A stretch of 64,000 nucleotides of DNA from Woeseiaceae bacterium (lineage in GTDB: Bacteria; Pseudomonadota; Gammaproteobacteria; Steroidobacterales; Woeseiaceae). The DNA lies in assembly GCA_028279985.1 (NCBI GenBank), contig JANQMR010000011.1, forward strand, positions 248,001 to 312,000, in the 5' to 3' direction. The position numbers were made by a program, and so were the translations under genes. Positions 17,262 to 26,341 of this stretch are shown one piece after another. Numbering within the stretch: the stretch's first letter is position 1; each line of letters starts with the position of its first letter. Under the pieces are notes generated by a model. That model saw only the letters and a list, made by a program, of their open reading frames with translations, was not told where the DNA came from and made no database searches.

Positions 17262-18164
17262 TCAGAACAACGACACCTGACGAGCTTGCGGAGCTACCGG
17301 CACCCTGAGTTCGTGTTGCATCCGCTCGTTGAGCTGCTCGACGAAATACCGCGCCAGCAACGGCGACTCCGCTTTGTACGTTTCATGGAAAAAGAATGCC
17401 ACGTCCCCAATACCCCGTTCGGACCAACGCCCGAGCCGCCCCACCCAGTCGTCTAACCGAGCGTGATTCGACTCGTGGCCGGACCCTGCGTATCGAACGA
17501 AGGCACTCGGCGTCGTGAGCCTCATGTGCAGGAGGTCCCTGCGTCCCGGCACGTCGGTAATGACGTTGGTGATGCCGTGTTCCTCGAACAGCGCGTACAG
17601 CTCTTCCGACAAGCCGGGATCGTTGAACCAGTCGGTGTGGCGAAGCTCCACGGCCAGCGGGAACCCGGCGGGCCAGTCGCGAACGAACTGCGCCAGGGCC
17701 CGGGTATTGTGCGACGGCCGGGGGCCGAAAGCTTCATGCATCTGCAAGAACACGGTGCCCAGCTTGTGCTCCAGGCCGCTCGCGGCGCTCAGAAACGCAT
17801 CCACCTGCGATCCAACGTCCCGCAGGCGTTTCTCGTGGCTGATCTCCCGGTGGAGTTTCGGAAAGAACACGAAGTCGTCCGGCGTCCTGTTCCGCCAGCC
17901 GACGAATACGGACGCCGGGAAAACCCGGTAGAAGGTGGCATTCAGCTCTATCGCATTGAACTGGGAGCTGTAGTAGCCGAGCTCGTCCCTGATTCCGGGC
18001 GGATAAAAGCCCTGCAGGTCCTGTTTTTTCCATTTCGCAAGCCCGACGTAGAGCCTCGGCCGGCCGCCGGCGCCGCTCCGCCCCAATACCGCCTGCGTGC
18101 CCGCATGATCTTCGGGCAGGGTGAAATCGACCCGCTCGGGGTCGTTCGTTTTACCGAATTTCAT
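17262..18164 (-). CDS. DUF72 (YecE-type) protein
   Basis: The 300-residue cytoplasmic protein fits DUF72: YVGLAKWKKQDLQGFYPP near residue 40, then LGYYSSQFNAIELNATFYR, FPKLHREISHEKRL and, later, AVELRHTDWFND and DVAFFFHETY. The fold is a TIM-barrel-like structure of unknown activity. It converges with the peroxidase operon and stands alone, with no clear functional link to its neighbours. Confidence 0.9.
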   Translation of the reverse strand: MKFGKTNDPERVDFTLPEDHAGTQAVLGRSGAGGRPRLYVGLAKWKKQDLQGFYPPGIRDELGYYSSQFNAIELNATFYRVFPASVFVGWRNRTPDDFVFFPKLHREISHEKRLRDVGSQVDAFLSAASGLEHKLGTVFLQMHEAFGPRPSHNTRALAQFVRDWPAGFPLAVELRHTDWFNDPGLSEELYALFEEHGITNVITDVPGRRDLLHMRLTTPSAFVRYAGSGHESNHARLDDWVGRLGRWSERGIGDVAFFFHETYKAESPLLARYFVEQLNERMQHELRVPVAPQARQVSLF

Positions 18165-18295
18165 TCAGCTAGCCGTCGTTCGGCGACCGGGCACCTTGGA
18201 TGACGGCCGGGAATCTCCGGTTACCGGGCGAGGTTTCTGGCATGGTTGCCCGAGTGTAGCACCAAGTAGGGAATCGCCGGGACAGGACACCAGGG

Positions 18296-18377
18296 TCTGT
18301 CGACATGGATTCCACCGTCATGTTGAGCCTGAGTGAGGGTCGGGGGCCGGCAGGACGGCGGAATCCATGTCGACAGA
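18296..18377. repeat. 24-bp inverted repeat with 34-base loop
   Basis: The arms 18296-18319 and 18354-18377 match at 23 of 24 positions and contain TCTGTCGACATGGATTCC. The right arm ends 2 bases before the stop of the SDR gene, so the structure sits at the 3' end of the PhyH-TonB-SDR transcript. There is no T-run, so it is not a classical terminator. It looks like a dispersed palindromic element (REP/MITE-like) or an RNA stabiliser. Confidence 0.8.
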
Positions 18378-18379
18378 TC

Positions 18380-19138
18380 CTAGATCATCAGATCACCGCC
18401 GTTCACGTCGATCGACGCTCCCGTTATATACGATTCCGGGTTGCACAGGAATCGGACGACACCGGCAACCTCGTCGGGCAGGCCCAGCCGCCGCAGCGGA
18501 AAGCTGCCCTCGTAGGCCGCCACCGCCTTTTCGTCGCAGATCTCGCGGACCATCTGCGTGTCGATCAGTCCGGGACACACCGCGTTGACCAGGATTCCGT
18601 CGGCCGCGAGCTCCTTGGCGAGTGCGCGCGTCAAACCCAGCACGCCCGCCTTTGCGGCGGTGTAATGTGCGCCGCCGATCGTGCTGACGCTGCGCCCGGC
18701 GCTGGAAGACATGTTGACGATTCGGCCGAATCGCTGCTCGCGCATGACCGGAACGGCCGCCCTGGAACACAGAAACGTGCCAGTAAGGTTCACGCTTACG
18801 ACCTTTTCCCATTCACCGAGCGAGATGTCGGCGACGGGCGTCGGAAAGAGTAACCCGGCGTTGTTGACCAGCGTCGTTACGGCGCCGAGGCGATGTCCGG
18901 TCTCCTCAATCAGCGCCTCGACCTGGCGCTCGTTCGTCACATCGGCGGCAATGGCGACCGCGAACTCGTTTCCAAGCGCGTCGTTGATCTGTGAGGCCGT
19001 TCGTTTCACCGTATCGGCATCTATGTCGGTCAACACGACCCGGCTTCCGGCGCGAGCCAGGCATGCTCCGATCGCCGCGCCCATGCCGCGCGCGCCGCCG
19101 GTCACGATGGCGATCTGATCCTTCAGTTCGCATTCCAA
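18380..19138 (-). CDS. SDR-family NAD(P)-dependent oxidoreductase
   Basis: The 252-residue classical short-chain dehydrogenase has the cofactor motif TGGARGMG at 13-20, LVNNAGLL near 89-96, a catalytic Ser in NMSSSAG, and Tyr158-x3-Lys162. The acidic residue after the second strand (TDID, 36-39) points to NAD. Its ATG lies 16 bases inside the end of the TonB receptor gene, so it is translated from the same message. The substrate is probably an alcohol or ketone from the compound imported by that receptor. Confidence 0.92.
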   Translation of the reverse strand: MECELKDQIAIVTGGARGMGAAIGACLARAGSRVVLTDIDADTVKRTASQINDALGNEFAVAIAADVTNERQVEALIEETGHRLGAVTTLVNNAGLLFPTPVADISLGEWEKVVSVNLTGTFLCSRAAVPVMREQRFGRIVNMSSSAGRSVSTIGGAHYTAAKAGVLGLTRALAKELAADGILVNAVCPGLIDTQMVREICDEKAVAAYEGSFPLRRLGLPDEVAGVVRFLCNPESYITGASIDVNGGDLMI

Positions 19139-21363
19139 TCGTATGTCACCTCGATGCCGTAAGTGCGTTCGATGCCGATCGATTGAAAGATGCTACCCGG
19201 ACTGAATGCACCGCTACCCGGGCCGAGGACGATGGCATAGTCCTCGTCGAGCAGATTTCGCCCCCAAAGGTAAATGCCGAAACCGCTGTTTCTGTTGCTG
19301 AGCCCGACGCGGGCGTCGACGAGCCCGTACGAGTCCGCCTCGAATTCGGGCGTATTGCCGGGATCCGAGTAGCGATCGCTCCTGTAGACGTATTGCCCGT
19401 GCACACTCAGGTCCCAGCGAGCCGAAACCGGCCGCCGGTAGTCGACGACGGCGCCGAAGGAGTGTTCGGGAGACTGTGCAAGCCGGTTACCGGAGAAATC
19501 GTCGCCGGCCGGGGTTGCGCCGGGAAAGGATACGTACTCTGCGTTCGTATACCCGTAGCCTGCCTGGACGGTCAGCGCCTCCGACGGCCGCGCGAGCAGC
19601 TCGATCTCTACACCTTCACTCTCCGCCTCGGCCGCATTGGATGTCACGAAGTCGATAATGCCCTGGTCGTTCGGAATGAGCTGATTGACCTGGAGGTCCT
19701 GGTAGTCGACATGGAATACCGAAGCGTTTAGCTGCAGCCTGCCTCCGGCAATGGTCGATTTGATGCCGAGCTCGACGTTGTCGACGAGCTCGGGCTCGAA
19801 GTCGGCCGGCGAACTGTCCGATTGCACGAGCGCAAAGGCGAAGGCATTGTAACCGCCGGCCTTGAAGCCGCGTGAGTATGTCAGGTAAGTCATCACATCG
19901 TCGCCGGCGTGCCACTTGATGCCGGCGAGATAGGACGGCTCTTCGTCCGTACGTTCGAAACTGCTCTTGGGAACCGTCGGCACGAACCCGCAACACGAAT
20001 CGCCGAACAACTCGTGGTCGATGCGCTTGTCTTCGGTCGTAAAGCGCGCGCCGCCGGTAAGGACCAGCCTGTCGCTCAACGCGTAGTCGACCTGGCCGAA
20101 GACGGCGAAACTCTCGTTCTCGGTGAAAATATCGATGAAACCGCTATCGGGTGCGGGCAATGCGCCCAGCGGTCCGCCGAAGACGGCAAACACGTCGACG
20201 CCAATGCGGGCGAAGGCCTCCGCGTCCATGGATTGCCTGAAGTAGTACGCGCCGGCTACGTACTCGAGCTGCTGCGTCGCTCCCGCGAATCGTATCTCCT
20301 GGCTGACCTGGTCTTCGTCCTCGAGAATGCCGGTGCCGAAGATGTCGAACTCGGTATTGTCGGTGGTTTGAAAGTTGTCCCACTCGAAGGCACGAAATGC
20401 CGAAATCGACGTAAGCGTTCCCGGCCCCACGCTCCAGTTGACCTCCACGGAGGCACCGACGACGTCCCTGTCCTGATGTGAGGACTCGGCGTCCTTGATC
20501 CGCCGGTCCCAGGGGTCCACGTCCTGCGGCGAGTTGAAGGGAGGACCTGCAAACAACGGCGACGGAACCAGTATCTCGTTGGCGCCCGCGTTCGTCCGGT
20601 CGCGAGCGGCGTCGGCTCTGACGACGATTTCCAGGTCGTCGGACGGCGCCATCAGCAGGGACAGCCGCGCGTTGACGTTGTCCAGATCGTTGTTGTCCGG
20701 CCCCGCCGCGTTTTGGAGAAAACCGTCGCGCTTTTCGTATTGCAGCGAGCCGCGCAGCGCAACGGAGTCCGAGAGCGGGACGTTGCCGACGAACCTGGCC
20801 AACTGGTAGTTGAGATTGCCGGCGCGCAGCGTTACCGCCGCCTCCGGTTCGGCATCGGGTTTACGGGACACGAAGTGAATGGCCCCCGCGATCGTGTTCT
20901 TCCCGAAGATCGTTCCCTGCGGCCCGCGCAATACTTCGATCCGGTCGAGATCGAACAGACCCGTGTTGATGGTGGTCGGCCGCGCCATGTAAACGCCGTC
21001 CACATACACCCCCACCGCCTGGTCTATGCCGACGTTGTTCGGATCGGACAGAATGCCCCGCATCGATATTGCAGTCGCACGTATGGAATCGTTGAAGTTG
21101 ACGAATACGTTCGGCGCCAGGCCGACGAAGTCCTCGATACGCGCCACCCCGCCGCGCTCCAGGACCTCGCTGCCAAAAACGGACATCGATATCGGTACGT
21201 CCTGAACGTCCGCCGCCCGTTTTTGCGCCGTAACGATGATCTCTTCGGGAAGCCAGTCCGCCGGACCGGCGTCCCGGGCATGCAGCGGCCCTGCGACCAT
21301 AATCGACGCCAGCAGGCTCACGGAGCTCTTGGCAACCGGGATTGCTCTTGGTGGAAGTGCCAT
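19123..21363 (-). CDS. TonB-dependent receptor
   Basis: The 746-residue outer-membrane receptor has a signal peptide, a TonB box-like EEIIVTAQKRAADVQDVP, the plug domain (RGILSDPNNVGIDQAVGVYVDG) and a 22-strand barrel ending in the YGIEVTYDWNAN strand. It resembles the sphingomonad/xanthomonad type that takes up large organic compounds. ATG 21363 is chosen because AGGAGGAAACCG directly precedes it; the frame is open further upstream but that part is antisense to the PhyH gene end. It lies between a PhyH oxygenase and an SDR in one operon, so it probably imports their substrate. Confidence 0.93.
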   Translation of the reverse strand: MALPPRAIPVAKSSVSLLASIMVAGPLHARDAGPADWLPEEIIVTAQKRAADVQDVPISMSVFGSEVLERGGVARIEDFVGLAPNVFVNFNDSIRATAISMRGILSDPNNVGIDQAVGVYVDGVYMARPTTINTGLFDLDRIEVLRGPQGTIFGKNTIAGAIHFVSRKPDAEPEAAVTLRAGNLNYQLARFVGNVPLSDSVALRGSLQYEKRDGFLQNAAGPDNNDLDNVNARLSLLMAPSDDLEIVVRADAARDRTNAGANEILVPSPLFAGPPFNSPQDVDPWDRRIKDAESSHQDRDVVGASVEVNWSVGPGTLTSISAFRAFEWDNFQTTDNTEFDIFGTGILEDEDQVSQEIRFAGATQQLEYVAGAYYFRQSMDAEAFARIGVDVFAVFGGPLGALPAPDSGFIDIFTENESFAVFGQVDYALSDRLVLTGGARFTTEDKRIDHELFGDSCCGFVPTVPKSSFERTDEEPSYLAGIKWHAGDDVMTYLTYSRGFKAGGYNAFAFALVQSDSSPADFEPELVDNVELGIKSTIAGGRLQLNASVFHVDYQDLQVNQLIPNDQGIIDFVTSNAAEAESEGVEIELLARPSEALTVQAGYGYTNAEYVSFPGATPAGDDFSGNRLAQSPEHSFGAVVDYRRPVSARWDLSVHGQYVYRSDRYSDPGNTPEFEADSYGLVDARVGLSNRNSGFGIYLWGRNLLDEDYAIVLGPGSGAFSPGSIFQSIGIERTYGIEVTYDWNAN

Positions 21364-21449
21364 CGGTTTCCTCCTGCGGTTCCGAGCGGCGGTCAGTTCA
21401 CTGTTGTACAAATCTTCCGTCTTGCTTTGATCCGGTTCGAGACCTGGCG

Positions 21450-22283
21450 TCAGGGCCAGACACGAGGGAACAGCTCGCCCCGCAAGGGATCGCCGTCCCG
21501 AAGCGCGATCGATTCGGCTATGGGGCGTAGTTTCGGATTCTGAATGAACGTGCCGGGCCGATCGGAGTACCGTGTTTCCTCGCCGACGTAACGAAGCGCG
21601 ATCGCCCGCCTGCGCGTATCGGAAGAACGGTTCCCGGGCGCGTAATGCAGCGTCAGCGGATGATGGACGATCACGTCTCCCGGCTCCACGTCCCAACTCA
21701 ATTGCCGATGTGTCTCCAGGACTTCCTCGAGATCCGGCGGCGGCTCCAGCGCCATCTCCGCGTACTGTTCGCTGAACCCCGAGTCCTCCGCAAAACCCTG
21801 CGGCGCAAACATCTTTCCCCATCGGTGCGACCCGGCGATGTAGCTCACCGCGCCCGACTCCTCGCTGACCGGATCCAGCGGGATCCATATGGAGATTATC
21901 TGCTCGCCGGCAAGCGGCCAGTACGGAAGGTCCTGGTGCAGCGGCGTGGCTTCGGCGGTATCGGGCTCTTTGACCAGCAGGTGATCGTAGAAGAAGTAGA
22001 CTTCGTTCGACGGCATGAAATCGGCCGCCAGTCCCGCAATTTCCGGGCTCCGCATCAGCGCGGCGAAGCAGTCGTTGTGAAGCCAGATGAAGAAGTCACC
22101 GTAGAATCGGCCCGATCCGCCATCGGACACGTATTCGGTGGCGGTGGCAACCGGGCTGGCCAACTCCCCGTCGACGGCTTTCCGCATACGCGCGATGCTG
22201 TCGGACCCGACCGCGCCACGCACGACCGCCGCCCCATCCCGCCGGTATTGTGCAATCGTGTCTTGCAGAGAAGATTCGTGCAT
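21450..22283 (-). CDS. Phytanoyl-CoA dioxygenase (PhyH) family oxygenase
   Basis: The 277-residue protein has the 2-oxoglutarate/Fe(II) dioxygenase facial triad: His116 and Asp118 in TPLHQDLPYWPL and the distal His213 in VIVHHPLTLHYAPGNRS, with the nearby Arg for 2-oxoglutarate. Family members hydroxylate acyl-CoAs or small natural products. It is the first gene of the leftward PhyH-TonB receptor-SDR operon, divergent from a TetR regulator that is the likely controller. The substrate cannot be told from sequence. Confidence 0.9.
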   Translation of the reverse strand: MHESSLQDTIAQYRRDGAAVVRGAVGSDSIARMRKAVDGELASPVATATEYVSDGGSGRFYGDFFIWLHNDCFAALMRSPEIAGLAADFMPSNEVYFFYDHLLVKEPDTAEATPLHQDLPYWPLAGEQIISIWIPLDPVSEESGAVSYIAGSHRWGKMFAPQGFAEDSGFSEQYAEMALEPPPDLEEVLETHRQLSWDVEPGDVIVHHPLTLHYAPGNRSSDTRRRAIALRYVGEETRYSDRPGTFIQNPKLRPIAESIALRDGDPLRGELFPRVWP

Positions 22284-22347
22284 TGATTTGACTTTTTGCG
22301 TCGAAACATGGGCTTACGGCCATCTCATTTATACGTTACACCAATAA

Positions 22348-22362
22348 TTGACTAGTAGTCAA
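22348..22362. promoter_or_regulatory. Palindromic operator candidate for the TetR regulator
   Basis: TTGACTA-G-TAGTCAA has perfect 7-bp arms around one base. It lies in an unusually AT-rich patch of the divergent region between the PhyH operon and tetR. A half site TAGTCAA occurs again at 24481-24487, upstream of the P1 peptidase gene. Binding by the TetR protein is inferred from position. Confidence 0.55.
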
Positions 22363-22485
22363 ATTTTAATACGAACGACAATCTGCACATTTTGTTTACC
22401 TTATTTATCCAACAGCCAGTTATTTGATCAAAGGCACACTGCGGCGTACCATCGTCGGCGTAAGCGGTGTAAGCCCGACTATCAA

Positions 22486-22511
22486 CCAGTTATGTAAGCC
22501 AGTTGTGTAGG
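22486..22511. repeat. 13-bp direct duplication before tetR
   Basis: CCAGTTATGTAAG is followed directly by CCAGTTGTGTAGG, ending 9 bases before the ATG of the TetR gene. It is one of several short tandem duplications placed in leaders in this window. Confidence 0.75.
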
Positions 22512-22520
22512 CGAGTCGTG

Positions 22521-23132
22521 ATGGAAAAGACGCTAAAAAAGGAAGCCACGTTCATCGAACTTGCGCGACGCCAGCAGATTCTGGATGCCGCCCTCAAGCT
22601 GTTTGCCGAGAAGGGCTTTCACCAGACTTCGTTGGCTGAGATTGCCGGGGAGCTCGGGATCAGCAAGGGTGTCATCTCCTACCATTTCGACGGTAAGGCC
22701 GATCTGGGGCAGGAGGTGATCCAGTACATCGTTCGCATGCTGAGCAAGTACGTACAGCAACGCGTCTCCAGGAAGGAGACGGGCAGGGAGAAGCTACTGG
22801 AGTTCGTCGACGCCTGTATCGACTACATCGGCGAGAACCGGAGCAGCTATCTTACCTACATCGACACGATGGGGTGTTTCGGTACCGTCGACGAGAAGCG
22901 GGAGATGATGGCCTGGGTCAACAGGAACACGCGTGAGATCATCATCGGGATCATCAAGTCGGGAAGACGGGACGGCTCTATCGGCAAGGTGAACGCCAAG
23001 AACGCCGCGGACGTGCTGCAGGGTATCCTGGACGGCATGATGGAAGTCATCGCCGCGGAACCCGAGGTCGTCAACGTCAACGGCTGCAAGCGTATCATCG
23101 AGCAGATGATCACGGGCTTGATCAGGCCCTGA
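22521..23132 (+). CDS. TetR-family transcriptional regulator
   Basis: The 203-residue protein has an N-terminal TetR HTH: RRQQILDAALKLFAEKGFHQTSLAEIAGELGISKGVISYHF, split here as helices near residues 14-55. The C-terminal ligand domain is all-helical. ATG 22521 is preferred over GTG 22503. It is divergent from the PhyH-TonB-SDR operon, with a palindrome in between, and so is probably its repressor. The stop codon begins a 14-bp tandem array. Confidence 0.92.
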   Translation: MEKTLKKEATFIELARRQQILDAALKLFAEKGFHQTSLAEIAGELGISKGVISYHFDGKADLGQEVIQYIVRMLSKYVQQRVSRKETGREKLLEFVDACIDYIGENRSSYLTYIDTMGCFGTVDEKREMMAWVNRNTREIIIGIIKSGRRDGSIGKVNAKNAADVLQGILDGMMEVIAAEPEVVNVNGCKRIIEQMITGLIRP

Positions 23133-23185
23133 GGTTCAAGCCCCGAGGTCCAAACCCTGAGGTTCAAACTCTGGGGTTCAAACTC
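23130..23185. repeat. 14-bp tandem array, 4 copies, starting at the tetR stop codon
   Basis: Four contiguous 14-bp units of the type TGAGGTTCAAACYC, with a partial fifth to about 23193. The first TGA is the stop codon of the TetR gene. The array ends about 30 bases before the stop of the convergent P1 peptidase gene. Confidence 0.9.
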
Positions 23186-23219
23186 CGGGGTCGACAGGCC
23201 GCTCTCAAGTCGGCGCCGA

Positions 23220-24374
23220 CTATTCGACCAGCCGATTGAAATCGCGCATGATCTCCCGGAGACGATCGTGCGGGAGACCAAACACCTTGGCGCCGTTCCG
23301 GCCCTCCATCGTTCGCGCGGCTACCAGCGCGTTGACGATCGCTTCTTCGGTGGCGAGGACCGTCGCCTCCAATAGCGGATTCATATGCCAGGTATCGACG
23401 TATGTATGTCTCAGTAGCGGGTCGTCGCCGCGCTCCGGGACGGCAGTAGAGAAGGCAATGAAAATATCTCCCGAGGTGTTGCCGGACATACCCCCGGTTC
23501 GCGCCATTCCGTGCGAAGCGCGTCTCGCCAGGCGTTCGAGCTGGTGGGGAATCAGCGGAGCGTCGGTGGCAATGACGATGATGATCGAACCGTCCCTGAT
23601 CTCGGGGCGCCGGGGTTCATAACCGCGTATCCGGCTGCCTACCGGCACACCCGCGATGTTTAGCTGACGTCGCGCGCCGAAATTGGCCTGCACCAACACC
23701 CCGACAGTGAAATTCCCCTGATCCGCCGGCAGCAGCCGCGACGCCGTCCCGATCCCGCACTTGAAAGCGAAGCAGATCGCGCCGGTTCCACCGCCGACAC
23801 TGCCTTCCCGAACAGCACCGCCTTGCGCCGATTCGAGCGCAGCGAACACATGTTCTTTATGAACGTGAAATCCGTAAGTGGCATTGAGATTGCCGTCGTA
23901 TGTTTCGCCGACAACGGGCAGCAGGTACTGAAACAGCGACGGATCGTCACTACCCAGCCTGTCGCTGTACCACTCGGTCACCGCATCGCGAGCGATCCCG
24001 ACGCTGGCGGTGCCGGTGGTCATGACGGGACCGGAGAACATTCCGAGCTCCTCGATCAGCGAACGGCCGGTCAGTTCCCCGGTACCGTTCAGCGAGAACA
24101 CGCCCGCGTAGACGAAGCCCTCGCCGTCCTTGCCTTTCGGGAAGACCGCCGTGACGCCGGTGCGAACGGCGGTGATTGCGCCATCGCCGCTTTCTTTGTT
24201 CTCGACCAGCGTCGCATGGCCGACCTCGACGCCCGCGACATCGGTGATGGCATTGAACGGTCCGGGCTGGCCGTCGAACGGAATGCCGAGATCCCGGGCA
24301 CGTGTCGCAGGCTCGGCAGCAGCCTGCGGAAAACCGGCGACAGCCAGTGCCAGGCACAGGAACGCGATGCCCAT
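23220..24374 (-). CDS. P1-family aminopeptidase (DmpA/BapA type), exported
   Basis: The 384-residue protein belongs to the self-cleaving P1 peptidases (L-aminopeptidase/D-esterase): FNAITDVAGVEVGHATL near the start, then GSVGGGTGAICFAFKCGIGTASR around the processing site and SIIIVIATDAPLIPHQLERLARRA near the end. A signal peptide (MGIAFLCLALAVAGFPQAAA) suggests export to the periplasm. ATG 24374 is chosen for that reason; a GTG about 40 bases upstream is possible. It cleaves N-terminal residues from short peptides, including D- or beta-amino acid peptides in known members. It is divergent from the D-aminoacylase gene. Confidence 0.9.
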   Translation of the reverse strand: MGIAFLCLALAVAGFPQAAAEPATRARDLGIPFDGQPGPFNAITDVAGVEVGHATLVENKESGDGAITAVRTGVTAVFPKGKDGEGFVYAGVFSLNGTGELTGRSLIEELGMFSGPVMTTGTASVGIARDAVTEWYSDRLGSDDPSLFQYLLPVVGETYDGNLNATYGFHVHKEHVFAALESAQGGAVREGSVGGGTGAICFAFKCGIGTASRLLPADQGNFTVGVLVQANFGARRQLNIAGVPVGSRIRGYEPRRPEIRDGSIIIVIATDAPLIPHQLERLARRASHGMARTGGMSGNTSGDIFIAFSTAVPERGDDPLLRHTYVDTWHMNPLLEATVLATEEAIVNALVAARTMEGRNGAKVFGLPHDRLREIMRDFNRLVE

Positions 24375-24527
24375 GCAGGGACGGCCAAAAGAGATGTATT
24401 GGATCCGGCTCACGTGCAGGTCGTGCAGGCTACTGTACGAAATTGCGGCAACGACGCTAGGATGTGTTATTTTTGGCCAATAGTCAATATACTGTCTTAA
24501 GGTCAGGTTTTCGTCGAGACTGGCCAT

Positions 24528-24579
24528 TAGATCGACGATTTAGACCGACGATTTAGACCGACGATTCACATCGACGATT
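24528..24579. repeat. 13-bp tandem array, 4 copies, in the leader of the D-aminoacylase gene
   Basis: Four contiguous units of the type TAGACCGACGATT. A further partial copy, GAGACCGACGAT, directly precedes the ATG at 24605 and contains the end of the Shine-Dalgarno GGGAG (24591-24595). The array therefore makes up most of the leader. Confidence 0.9.
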
Positions 24580-24604
24580 TGGACCTACAAGGGAGACCGA
24601 CGAT

Positions 24605-26332
24605 ATGACAAGCAAACGGACCCGGGGCTCCATCGGCTACCGCCTCTCACCGGCTTACGTGCTCGTCGCCTTATCGGCGTGGGCGATGCTACTCGGAGCG
24701 CCGCCGTCGGCAAGCGCGGCAGCGCCGCGCTACGATGTTGCCTTGCTGAACGGCAGCATCGTCGACGGATCGGGGGCGCCCTCTTACCGCGGCGACCTCG
24801 CCATTGCCGGCGGGAAGATCGTCGCCGTCGGTGAATTGGAAGCCGATAGCGCACGCGTCGCCATAGACGTGGATGGCCTGGTCGTGGCGCCGGGCTTCAT
24901 CGACGCACACAGCCACGCCGAGGACGGTCTCGTGAACCCCGCGCTGCGAACCAACAAGGGTTTCGTTACACAGGGCGTTACGACGTCGGTTTTCGGCGTC
25001 GACGGTCAGTACTCGCTCGACACGATCCTCGCGATCCGCCGCACACTCGACCGTCAGGGCGTCGGCACGAATTACATGTTCTATATCGGCCACAACGGCG
25101 TCCGTCGCGAGGTCATCGGGATGGCGGAGCGGGCGCCGACCTCCGTCGAAATGGATCGGATGCGCGAGCAGGTCGCGGAGGCGATGGAACAAGGCATGGT
25201 CGGGCTCTCTTCGGGACTGATGTACTTGCCCGGCCGCTATGCAGAGACCGCGGAACTGATCGAGCTCGCAACGGTGGTCCGCCGATTCGGCGGTTCTTAC
25301 GACTCTCACATTCGAGATCCCGCGGCAAATCTACTCGACTCGATCGTCGAATGCCTGGAAATCGGCGCGAGTTCGGGCGTACCGGCCAACATTGCGCATG
25401 TGAAAGCGGTCGGCCGGCACAATTTCGGGGCGTCGGAGGCGATCGTCGATATCGTCGACCAGTACGTCGCCCGGGGAGCGCGTGTCACCGCCGACATCTA
25501 TCCCTATGACGGCGCCGCAGCCCGCGCGCTGCTCAACATACTCGTTCCGCCGGCGGACTCGCCGATTCACGCCCGCTACGTCGGATTCCAGGCGGGCGAG
25601 TTGTCGAGCGTCGAGGCCGCGGCATTCGTACGCGAGCTCGAAACATACTGGCGGCGCGTCCTGGCGGAACCCGAGCTGCGGGAGCGGGCCCGCGCGGCAT
25701 CGGAAGACCCCGGTCAGGGAGTGTTCAGTTGGATCGACGCCGTGGGCTACGAGTCCTTCCGAGTCGTCGTCAGCGACAATCCGGACCTGGTCGGCCGAAT
25801 GCTCGTGGACTTGGCCCGCGAGCGCGGCAGGCATCCTTTCGAACAGATTGCGGAGATGGTCCTTGCCGAAGGGACGCGGGTGAAGATCACCTTGGGCGCG
25901 ATAGAGGAGTCCGACCTGCGGCATTTGCTCGTGCAGCCGTGGGTCATGATCGCAAGCGACGGCAGGTTGACGGGCTTTCAGGCGGGCACCGCACATCCCC
26001 GGTTTCGCGGCAGCTTCGCACGCGTGCTCGGGCGCTACGTAAGGGAATGGAATGTCCTGAGCCTGGAGGAGGCGGTACGAAAGATGACGTCGCTGCCCGC
26101 CGACTACCTGCGGCTATACGATCGAGGCCGTATTCGGGAAGGTAACTGGGCGGATATCGTGGTCTTCGATTCCGGCTCGATTATCGACAACGCGACCTGG
26201 GACGACCCGTCGCGCTACTCGAGCGGCGTTGAACATGTGCTGGTCAACGGTCGCTTTGCCCTGCGCGACGGCGAAATGACCGGTGAGACACATGGACGAT
26301 TTCTCGCCGCCGGCGGTTCCGACGACCGCTGA
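24605..26332 (+). CDS. N-acyl-D-amino-acid deacylase family amidohydrolase, exported
   Basis: The 575-residue protein has a signal peptide (to about residue 40) and then the amidohydrolase fold of D-aminoacylases: VALLNGSIVDGSG, the metal motif HSH at 102-104, VGLSSGLMYLPGRYAE, the HVKAVG metal histidine and a C-terminal WADIVVFD strand. It hydrolyses N-acyl-D-amino acids or related amides, releasing fatty acid and amino acid. The acyl-CoA ligase gene starts 9 bases after its stop, which would let the released acid be activated. GGGAG is 9 bases before the ATG. Confidence 0.88.
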   Translation: MTSKRTRGSIGYRLSPAYVLVALSAWAMLLGAPPSASAAAPRYDVALLNGSIVDGSGAPSYRGDLAIAGGKIVAVGELEADSARVAIDVDGLVVAPGFIDAHSHAEDGLVNPALRTNKGFVTQGVTTSVFGVDGQYSLDTILAIRRTLDRQGVGTNYMFYIGHNGVRREVIGMAERAPTSVEMDRMREQVAEAMEQGMVGLSSGLMYLPGRYAETAELIELATVVRRFGGSYDSHIRDPAANLLDSIVECLEIGASSGVPANIAHVKAVGRHNFGASEAIVDIVDQYVARGARVTADIYPYDGAAARALLNILVPPADSPIHARYVGFQAGELSSVEAAAFVRELETYWRRVLAEPELRERARAASEDPGQGVFSWIDAVGYESFRVVVSDNPDLVGRMLVDLARERGRHPFEQIAEMVLAEGTRVKITLGAIEESDLRHLLVQPWVMIASDGRLTGFQAGTAHPRFRGSFARVLGRYVREWNVLSLEEAVRKMTSLPADYLRLYDRGRIREGNWADIVVFDSGSIIDNATWDDPSRYSSGVEHVLVNGRFALRDGEMTGETHGRFLAAGGSDDR

Positions 26333-26341
26333 GCCCGGCGA

